A DNA stretch of 5,360 nucleotides from JANSYP01 sp038751255 (GTDB lineage: Bacteria > Pseudomonadota > Alphaproteobacteria > Rhodobacterales > Rhodobacteraceae), in NCBI GenBank assembly GCA_038751255.1, contig JBCDGN010000157.1:1-5360 (forward strand), in the 5' to 3' direction. Position numbers and translations under genes: made by a program. Below, in pieces: positions 1 to 4,863 of this stretch. A model generated the notes under the pieces. That model searched no databases. It was not told the DNA's origin and saw only the letters and a list, made by a program, of their open reading frames with translations. Each line of letters opens with the position of its first letter. Positions within the stretch are counted from its first letter, which is position 1.

Positions 1-63
1 CCGAAAGCGACAGAACGGCACCGCTACAGGTCCAAACCGTGTAAGTACCCCAATCGGCCTTTC

Positions 64-918
64 TTAAAGCGCCATTTTCTGTGCTTCGTCGATGTAGATT
101 TCCCGCAGCCTTTTCGCAACTGGCCCAGGCGTGCCTTCGCCCAGTGTTGCGCCATCAATTTTGACGACCGGCATCACGAAAGTCGTCGCTGAGGTGACAA
201 AAGCCTCAGCGGCATCTTTCGCTTCATCGATGGTAAAGGACCGCTCTTCCACGACCATCTGCGCTTCACGGGCAAACCGCAGCACTGCTGAACGGGTGAT
301 CCCGTGAAGGATCGCATTGCTCAGATCACGCGTCACGATCCGCCCATCTTGTGTCACGATATAGGCATTGTTGCTGGTGCCTTCAGTGACAAAGCCGTCT
401 TCGATCATCCAGGCATCGTCTGCTCCGGCTTTCTTTGCCGCCATCTTTCCCATTGACGGATACAGCAATTGCACCGTTTTGATGTCCCTCCGCGCCCATC
501 TCAGATCGTCGATGGAGATCACCGACAGACCTCTCGCTGCTTTGGGGGACGCGGTCAGATTCATATGTTGTGTGAACAGGACAAGGCTCGGTGTCGCTTC
601 TTCGGGGTAAAGAAAATCTCGATCCGCAGCACCTCTGGTGACCTGAAGATAGACCAAACCCTCAGTGACTTCGTTTTCGGCGACCAACCGGCGATGGATT
701 TCAAGAAGTTCTTCGTCCTCCACCGGTGAAGCCATCTCAAGCTCGTTGAGGGATCGGTGTAGACGTGCGCGGTGTCCCTCAAAATCGATGAGTTTCCCAC
801 CCAAGACAGATGTGACCTCATAGACACCGTCTGCAAACAAAAAGCCACGATCAAAGACAGACACGCGGGCCTCTTCTTCGGCGACAAACTCTCCATTCAC
901 GTAAACAATGCGGCTCAT
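64..918 (-). CDS. dat: D-amino-acid transaminase (PLP fold-type IV, DAAT family)
   Basis: This 284-residue cytoplasmic enzyme should swap the amino group between D-amino acids and 2-oxo acids, typically D-alanine + 2-oxoglutarate giving pyruvate + D-glutamate. The length and the whole motif set match class IV aminotransferases. FDRGFLFADGVYEV (22-35) is the N-terminal signature. Lys147 in RRDIKT is the expected Schiff-base lysine. TEGTSNN (178-184) carries Glu179, which contacts the PLP pyridine nitrogen. LHGITR (204-209) and SATTFVMPV (243-251) line the cofactor phosphate site. Aligned from memory with the Bacillus YM-1 enzyme, Tyr33 and Arg100 of the substrate carboxylate trap are kept, but the trap histidine is Phe102. 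The D-type RDIK context argues against a branched-chain (IlvE) enzyme, although relaxed specificity is possible. ATG at 918 has GGAG at 929-932, a 10-base spacing. It is the last visible gene of the leftward group, 61 bases after the Nudix gene. Confidence 0.9.
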   Translation of the reverse strand: MSRIVYVNGEFVAEEEARVSVFDRGFLFADGVYEVTSVLGGKLIDFEGHRARLHRSLNELEMASPVEDEELLEIHRRLVAENEVTEGLVYLQVTRGAADRDFLYPEEATPSLVLFTQHMNLTASPKAARGLSVISIDDLRWARRDIKTVQLLYPSMGKMAAKKAGADDAWMIEDGFVTEGTSNNAYIVTQDGRIVTRDLSNAILHGITRSAVLRFAREAQMVVEERSFTIDEAKDAAEAFVTSATTFVMPVVKIDGATLGEGTPGPVAKRLREIYIDEAQKMAL

Positions 919-979
919 CTCAGGCTATCTCCGGTCCAATCAATCACCGACCAGCGCATCGGCTGTTGCTGCAATACTG

Positions 980-1576
980 TCAAGACCCGCGCGCAGGCTC
1001 TAGCGTGTGAAGCGCAAGAAATTGCAGCAAGATGATGGTTTTAGCATCTCGGATCCTGCCTGTCGCAATGCCATTGAGAGCCTCTTCGAGGTCGAGTTCA
1101 ATGACCTCTATGTCTTCGCCCTCTTCTATAACACCACCGCCTGAAGATATCCGATCTGCAGAGTCGTAGCGCGCGAGGAAGAAGAAAAGCCGCTCCGTCA
1201 CTGAACCGGGCGACATAAATACATCGAGGATTTGTTCCAAATCGCGTAAGCGCAGCCCAAGCTCTTCTTCTGCTTCCTCCCGAATGCGGGTTTCAGGATC
1301 CACTGTGTCGAGCAGACCGGCAGCGGCTTCGATCAACATACCATCATAGCCATTTAGGAACGCTGGCAGCCGAAATTGCCGTGTCAGCAGAACGGTGCGC
1401 CGCGCGGGATCGTAGGGCAAGATGACGGCACCATCGCCACGGTCGTAAGTTTGGCGGATAAGTTCCTGTTCGGTCCCATCGCCTCTGCGCCACGCCAGCC
1501 GATATTTGGTTAAAACCGCCCAATCGTCATCGAGCAGTGTTTTTTCCAGTATCCGAACGCGGTCTTTTACACTCAC
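980..1576 (-). CDS. nudK: NudK-type Nudix hydrolase (GDP-mannose/ADP-sugar pyrophosphatase family)
   Basis: This Nudix hydrolase would cleave a nucleoside diphosphate linked to another group; E. coli NudK prefers GDP-mannose. The Nudix box spans residues 87-108 (numbered from GTG 1576), running from GLLD to EEELGL, with metal-binding glutamates at about 104-105. Like E. coli NudK, the box is one residue shorter than the general pattern and lacks the usual arginine before the first conserved Glu. Further NudK-like blocks are YDRGDGAVIL, RQFRLP, MSPGSVTE (121-128), a GGGV...EDIEV stretch and a TGRIRDAKT C-terminus. An in-frame GTG at 1597 would add seven residues (205 in total) but has no well-placed ribosome site. 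AGAGAGGG (1584-1591) sits 7 bases before GTG 1576, so I prefer that start. The gene lies 42 bases after dgcA and is probably cotranscribed. Substrate is inferred from similarity only; ADP-ribose or another ADP-sugar is possible. Confidence 0.87.
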   Translation of the reverse strand: MSVKDRVRILEKTLLDDDWAVLTKYRLAWRRGDGTEQELIRQTYDRGDGAVILPYDPARRTVLLTRQFRLPAFLNGYDGMLIEAAAGLLDTVDPETRIREEAEEELGLRLRDLEQILDVFMSPGSVTERLFFFLARYDSADRISSGGGVIEEGEDIEVIELDLEEALNGIATGRIRDAKTIILLQFLALHTLEPARGS

Positions 1577-1583
1577 CACTAAA

Positions 1584-1591
1584 CCCTCTCT
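1584..1591 (-). promoter_or_regulatory. Ribosome binding site that decides the Nudix gene start
   Basis: Read on the minus strand this is AGAGAGGG, placed 7 bases before GTG at 1576 and 4 bases before the adjacent GTG at 1579. It lies inside the longer reading frame that begins with GTG at 1597, which itself has only a poorly spaced AAAGG next to it. This favours the shorter protein of 198 residues. Confidence 0.5.
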
Positions 1592-1618
1592 CGTCACCCT
1601 TTGCTCAAAAGCGTCTGT

Positions 1619-2596
1619 TTAAGCGCCCCAAAGCGCCCGCTCGGGCGGGAACATTAACGCGTCTTCATATCGCAGAGGCGCTTCACGATCTTCTGCCAAC
1701 AGCAGCGGTCCATCGAGATCGACGACTTCCGCGCCTTGCGCCACAAGCAGTGCTGGCGCCATTGCAAGCGATGTGCCGACCATGCATCCCACCATGATGT
1801 CAAACCCCGCTGCGCGCGCGGCCTGCCGCAGCGCCAAGGCTTCGGTCAGACCGCCAGTTTTGTCGAGCTTGATGTTGACCAAATCGTAACGCCCCGCCAA
1901 GGCAGGTAAACTGTCCCGATCATGACAGCTTTCATCGGCGCAAAGCGGGACAGGCCTTGGCAAACCCTCAAGCGCTTCGTCCTCGCCCGCCGGTAATGGC
2001 TGTTCCACCAGCGCGACGCCCAGCCGGGCCAAATCAGGTGCGAGCCTGGCATAATCTTCCGCACGCCAGCCCTCATTGGCATCGACGATAATTTTCGGCT
2101 TTGGGGCGGCGGCGCGCACCGCCTCTAATCGATCCAAGTCGTCCGGTGTGCCGAGTTTGATTTTGAGAAGCGGCAAATGCGCATGATCGCGCGCTGCGGC
2201 CGCCATTTGATCGGCCGGGCCCAGCGACAAGGTAAAAGCCGTGGTCACAGGCTCGGGTGGCTTCACTTCTGCCAACGCCCACACCGGATGTCCTGCGACT
2301 TTGGCCTCAAGGTCCCAAAACGCACAATCAACCGCGTTTCGCGCCGCCCCCGGCGGCAAAAGCTCTTGCAACGCAGTCCGGTCAATCCCGGATGGCAGGC
2401 TGGCAATCTGATCTGTGACGCTCTCTAAACTCTCGCCGTAGCGCGCATAGGGCACGCACTCGCCGCGGCCCACAAGATCCCCGGACCGCGCTTCGACGCA
2501 AACAACTTCGGCTTCGGTTTTGCTGCCACGCGCAATGGTAAAGGCCTGAGCGAGGCGGAAGCTTTCGGTCCTGGCGAGGATGTGAACCTCACCCAT
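1619..2596 (-). CDS. dgcA: N-acetyl-D-glutamate racemase DgcA (enolase superfamily, dipeptide-epimerase-like)
   Basis: DgcA interconverts N-acetyl-D-glutamate and N-acetyl-L-glutamate in a D-glutamate catabolic route known from marine bacteria. The 325-residue protein has an N-terminal capping domain (about 1-115) and a TIM-barrel domain with all expected catalytic groups: K145-x-K147, metal ligands Asp172 (VDAN), Glu198 (VEQP) and Asp221 (ADES), and Lys243 (NIKLDK) on the opposite face. Arg23 aligns with the residue that holds the glutamate side chain in L-Ala-D/L-Glu epimerase, and DLDG (293-296) is the DxD motif of dipeptide epimerases. Without context it would be called L-Ala-D/L-Glu epimerase; adjacency to dgcN favours DgcA. 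The ATG at 2596 shares one base with the dgcN stop (TGATG), implying translational coupling; no good ribosome site is seen. A TTG one codon upstream (2599) is possible but less likely. Confidence 0.9.
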   Translation of the reverse strand: MGEVHILARTESFRLAQAFTIARGSKTEAEVVCVEARSGDLVGRGECVPYARYGESLESVTDQIASLPSGIDRTALQELLPPGAARNAVDCAFWDLEAKVAGHPVWALAEVKPPEPVTTAFTLSLGPADQMAAAARDHAHLPLLKIKLGTPDDLDRLEAVRAAAPKPKIIVDANEGWRAEDYARLAPDLARLGVALVEQPLPAGEDEALEGLPRPVPLCADESCHDRDSLPALAGRYDLVNIKLDKTGGLTEALALRQAARAAGFDIMVGCMVGTSLAMAPALLVAQGAEVVDLDGPLLLAEDREAPLRYEDALMFPPERALWGA

Positions 2597-3597
2597 CAAA
2601 GTGCGACCAAGGCATCCACCAGCCGCCCTGCGCCGTGGCGAAACGGATCCACGGTGGGCAATCCCATCCGATCTTCAACCTCAGCCACATAGGCGCTCGC
2701 TTCAGCCTCTCCCAAACCGGAGGTGTTGATCGCAATGCCGGTGACCACGCAATCGGGATTGGCCACAAGTGCCAAGGCGAGAGCTGTGTCCCGCAGGTCC
2801 TCAAGACTTGGCAATTTATACCCCGGCAGCCCGCGCATGTGATCCCGCGTAGGTTCATGGCAGAGCACCAGCGCATCAGGCTGACCGCCGTGGACCAAGG
2901 CAAGCGTCACCCCGGAGTAAGACACGTGAAAGAGACTGCCCTGCCCTTCGATCAGATCCCAGTGGTCGGGATCATTGTCTGGCGTCAGCACTTCGATCGC
3001 GCCCGCCATGAAATCCGCGACCACAGCGTCGAGCGGCACACCGGACCCCGTGATCAAGATGCCGGTCTGACCGGTGGCGCGGAACGAGGCTTTCATTTGG
3101 CGGCTGCGCATCTCAGCCTCCATCGCCATGGCCGTGTACATTTTCCCAACCGAACAATCCGTACCCACAGCGAGGCAGCGCTTACCGCTGCGCTTTATCC
3201 CGTTCGCAATTGGATAGGGCTGTGCGGGCAGGCGGACATCGTGGAGCATCCCCCCTGCGCGGGCAGCGGATTCGACCAGAGGGTGCTGGTCGCGCAAGAG
3301 CGTGTGGAGCCCGCTGGCCAGATCAAAGCCCATCTCTAGCGCGTCAGTCAAAACTGACATCCAACCATCGGAAATCACGCCGCCACGGTTCGCCACACCG
3401 ATCACCAGGGTCTTGGCCCCGGCTTCGCGCGCTTCTTGCAGGGTCATATCCGGGACACCCATATCCGCCTGACAGCCCGGCAGCCGCAGTTGTCCAACGG
3501 CATATTCAGGTCGCCAATCGCGGATACCTTGCGCCACTTTTGCAGCAAGGGCATCCGGGGCATCCCCAAGAAACAACAGATACGGCGTCCGGATCAT
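2596..3597 (-). CDS. dgcN: D-glutamate N-acetyltransferase DgcN (DUF1611 family)
   Basis: DgcN transfers acetyl from acetyl-CoA to D-glutamate, giving N-acetyl-D-glutamate for the next enzyme, DgcA. The 333-residue protein shows the DUF1611 pattern: an N-terminal domain (about 1-125) with LVIGVANRGG, then a C-terminal domain with a P-loop-like GTDCSVGKMYT (145-155), RATGQTGI (173-180), a VVADFMAGAIE block (192-202), IEGQGSLFH (216-224) and SYSGVTLALVHG. No signal peptide or membrane segment is visible, so it should be cytoplasmic. The ATG at 3597 has GGAG 7 bases upstream; GTG one codon earlier (3600) is too close to that site. It is the first gene of the leftward group and overlaps dgcA by one base. 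Family membership is clear from the motifs. The D-glutamate role is known for DUF1611 homologues paired with dgcA, so here it is inferred from similarity and gene order. Confidence 0.9.
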   Translation of the reverse strand: MIRTPYLLFLGDAPDALAAKVAQGIRDWRPEYAVGQLRLPGCQADMGVPDMTLQEAREAGAKTLVIGVANRGGVISDGWMSVLTDALEMGFDLASGLHTLLRDQHPLVESAARAGGMLHDVRLPAQPYPIANGIKRSGKRCLAVGTDCSVGKMYTAMAMEAEMRSRQMKASFRATGQTGILITGSGVPLDAVVADFMAGAIEVLTPDNDPDHWDLIEGQGSLFHVSYSGVTLALVHGGQPDALVLCHEPTRDHMRGLPGYKLPSLEDLRDTALALALVANPDCVVTGIAINTSGLGEAEASAYVAEVEDRMGLPTVDPFRHGAGRLVDALVAL

Positions 3598-3604
3598 CAC
3601 ATAT

Positions 3605-3608
3605 CTCC
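3605..3608 (-). promoter_or_regulatory. Ribosome binding site that decides the dgcN start
   Basis: Read on the minus strand this is GGAG followed by seven bases and ATG at 3597. The GTG at 3600 would leave only four bases, so ATG at 3597 is the better start. Confidence 0.6.
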
Positions 3609-3678
3609 AACTTTTTCTGTCCCCTTAGACTCGGTCAGAAGGCGGCGCCAGAGGCAAGCCGTCTGCTCTAAAATATGC

Positions 3679-3730
3679 CGCAACTGCGAAATGTCGCTTG
3701 AAGCTGATTGCGCAATAATCTAACGCAAAT
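3679..3730. promoter_or_regulatory. Candidate operator: CGCAA/TTGCG cluster with a 10-base palindrome
   Basis: CGCAA occurs at 3679-3683, 3711-3715 and 3724-3728, and its complement TTGCG at 3708-3712. A related TGCGAAA lies at 3685-3691. The middle copies form the perfect palindrome ATTGCGCAAT (3707-3716), followed 8 bases after its end by CGCAAAT. Such repeats around TTTGCAAA-like cores recall the sites of ScfR-family regulators (PccR/RamB type), which control propionyl-CoA and acetyl-CoA assimilation genes. That link would suit mcl1, but the core here is not identical, so the regulator assignment is speculative. Confidence 0.35.
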
Positions 3731-3768
3731 ATCGATCATGTCGTAATTATGTAACCAAGAGAGCATCG

Positions 3769-4725
3769 ATGAGCTTCCTTCTCCAGCCCCAACCGCCTGC
3801 CCGTCCCAATCGTTGCCAGCTTTTTGGACCGGGCTCCCGCCCAGCCATCTTTGAAAAAATGGCGGTCAGCGCGGCCGATGTGATCAATCTCGATCTTGAG
3901 GATTCGGTCGCACCCGATGACAAATCAGAGGCGCGGCAGAATATCGTTCAAGCCATCGGCGATATCGATTGGGGCACCAAAACCCTTTCGGTCCGGATCA
4001 ATGGACTCGACACGCCCTACTGGTACCGCGATGTGGTGGACCTGTTAGAGCAAGCTGGCGACCGGCTCGACCAAATCATGATCCCAAAGGTGGGCAACGC
4101 GTCGGATCTCTATGCTGTGGATGCGCTCGTGACCGCAGCAGAGGCCGCCAAAGGTCGCAAGAAACGCATCAGCTTTGAGGTGATCATCGAAACCGCAGCG
4201 GGCATCGCCAATGTGACAGAGATTGCCTCTGGCTCCCCCCGTTTGGCGGCGATGAGCCTAGGGGCGGCCGATTTCGCTGCCTCCATGGGCATGCAGACGA
4301 CCGGGATCGGCGGGACGCAAGAAAACTACTACATGCTGCATGAGGGCGCAAAATACTGGTCCGATCCCTGGCATTGGGCGCAGACCGCGATTGTCGCTGC
4401 CTGCCGAACCCATGGTGTACTGCCTGTCGATGGCCCGTTCGGCGATTTCTCTGACGATGAAGGATTTCGCGCCCAGGCCCGGCGATCGGCTACGCTGGGC
4501 ATGGTCGGCAAATGGGCGATCCATCCCAAACAAGTCACGCTTGCCAATGAGGTGTTCACACCCTCTGAGGATGCGGTGAAAGAAGCCCGCGAAATCCTCG
4601 CTGCGATGAAAGAAGCAGAAGCTTCCGGCGCAGGTGCCGCGGTCTATAAGGGTCGTTTGGTGGACATCGCCAGTGTGCGTCAGGCCGAGGTGATCGTTGG
4701 CCAGGCAGAGCTTTTGGGCAACTAG
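3769..4725 (+). CDS. mcl1: L-malyl-CoA/beta-methylmalyl-CoA lyase
   Basis: This enzyme reversibly cleaves beta-methylmalyl-CoA to propionyl-CoA + glyoxylate and L-malyl-CoA to acetyl-CoA + glyoxylate, key steps of the ethylmalonyl-CoA pathway for acetate and other C2 assimilation. It belongs to the HpcH/HpaI (CitE-like) TIM-barrel family. At 318 residues it matches the length of R. sphaeroides Mcl1 and, from memory, is nearly collinear with it. Visible motifs are FGPGSRP (19-25), LDLEDSVAPDDK (41-52), Arg76 in SVRING, IMIPKVG (103-109), Mg ligands Glu141 (VIIE) and Asp168 (GAADFAASMG), the GIGGTQENYYMLH block, GKWAIHPKQ (247-255) and RLVD with Asp299, the residue I recall as donated by a neighbouring subunit. 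The ATG at 3769 has AGAGAG 5 bases upstream. A distinct malyl-CoA thioesterase (Mcl2) is less likely because the lyase residues and overall match are so close. It is divergent from dgcN. Confidence 0.96.
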   Translation: MSFLLQPQPPARPNRCQLFGPGSRPAIFEKMAVSAADVINLDLEDSVAPDDKSEARQNIVQAIGDIDWGTKTLSVRINGLDTPYWYRDVVDLLEQAGDRLDQIMIPKVGNASDLYAVDALVTAAEAAKGRKKRISFEVIIETAAGIANVTEIASGSPRLAAMSLGAADFAASMGMQTTGIGGTQENYYMLHEGAKYWSDPWHWAQTAIVAACRTHGVLPVDGPFGDFSDDEGFRAQARRSATLGMVGKWAIHPKQVTLANEVFTPSEDAVKEAREILAAMKEAEASGAGAAVYKGRLVDIASVRQAEVIVGQAELLGN

Positions 4726-4769
4726 CGCCCCCTCGCGCCACGCCTTTCGATCTCTTTCTTCTCATCGCG

Positions 4770-4783
4770 GGGTTGGAAAACCC
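4770..4783 (+). terminator. Weak hairpin downstream of mcl1, possible terminator
   Basis: GGGTT (4770-4774) pairs with AACCC (4779-4783) around a GGAA loop, a stable tetraloop type in RNA. Only two T residues follow, so it is at best a poor intrinsic terminator; it could also be an RNA-end stabilising structure for mcl1 mRNA. Confidence 0.25.
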
Positions 4784-4805
4784 TTGCCCGAGCCCTTAGG
4801 TGGTT

Positions 4806-4823
4806 TGCATCGCCCGAGATGCA
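4806..4823. repeat. Inverted repeat TGCATC/GATGCA in the accA leader
   Basis: TGCATC (4806-4811) and GATGCA (4818-4823) form a 6-base stem with a 6-base loop, 40 bases before the accA ATG. It has no following T-run. It could be a protein-binding site or a leader hairpin, or chance. Confidence 0.3.
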
Positions 4824-4863
4824 GCGTCATAAGCCGCCAAGCCGGGAGGTATGGGAAGGATCG

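Larger units (their letters stand above)
64..3597 (-). other. Putative D-amino-acid catabolic operon dgcN-dgcA-nudK-dat
   Basis: Four genes run in one direction with a one-base overlap (dgcN/dgcA), a gap of 42 or 21 bases depending on the nudK start, and a gap of 61 bases (nudK/dat). No convincing terminator separates them, and the obvious promoter-containing gap is upstream of dgcN. Together they could carry D-amino-acid nitrogen to D-glutamate (Dat), to N-acetyl-D-glutamate (DgcN) and to N-acetyl-L-glutamate (DgcA). Cotranscription is inferred from spacing. The 61-base gap before dat is long enough to hold a separate promoter. Confidence 0.6.
3598..3768. promoter_or_regulatory. Divergent promoter region between dgcN and mcl1
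   Basis: This 171-base region separates the leftward dgcN group from rightward mcl1 and must hold promoters for both unless they are transcribed from further away. It is AT-richer than the flanking genes, especially 3711-3755. I could not assign convincing -35/-10 pairs on either strand. It has a cluster of CGCAA/TTGCG elements at 3679-3730, annotated separately. A weak AGAGAG at 3758-3763 lies five bases before the mcl1 ATG. Confidence 0.65.
4726..4863 (+). other. Intergenic region between mcl1 and accA
   Basis: The 138-base gap holds no gene that I can support. It includes two short hairpins (4770-4783 and 4806-4823) and, just before accA, purine-rich GGGAGG (4844-4849) and GGGAAGGA (4853-4860) that can serve as the ribosome site. 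There is no T-tract terminator, so readthrough from mcl1 into accA is possible. An accA promoter here is also possible, but no clear -35/-10 pair is visible. Confidence 0.5.

Noticed and set aside
1..44. A possible 3' end of a rightward gene: frame 3 reads ESDRTAPLQVQTV then TAA at 42-44.
   Set aside because: Only 13 codons are visible and they match no family I can name; chance is as likely, so it is not annotated as a gene.
469..729. Plus-strand open frames within dat (also 368-610 and 772-1035).
   Set aside because: They lie opposite a clearly recognised gene, have no family-like motifs, and their composition is that of an antisense shadow.
1619..2596. Naming this gene as L-Ala-D/L-Glu epimerase for murein peptide recycling.
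   Set aside because: Active-site residues allow it, but one-base coupling with a DUF1611/dgcN gene points to the DgcA role; the alternative is kept as a finding.
2635..3339. A long 234-codon plus-strand open frame opposite dgcN.
   Set aside because: Its length reflects the codon bias of dgcN on the other strand; the translation is rich in His/Arg/Gln with no recognisable domain, whereas dgcN has strong family motifs.
3698..3736. A sigma-70 promoter for mcl1 using TTGAAG (3698-3703) or TTGCGC (3708-3713) as -35.
   Set aside because: No -10 hexamer with more than about half the consensus lies at 16-18 bases; spacing to the better AT-rich hexamers is too short.
3731..3770. Two ATCGAT copies (3731-3736 and 3765-3770) flanking the mcl1 ribosome site.
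   Set aside because: A six-base palindrome repeated once is weak evidence, and the second copy overlaps the start codon; probably chance.
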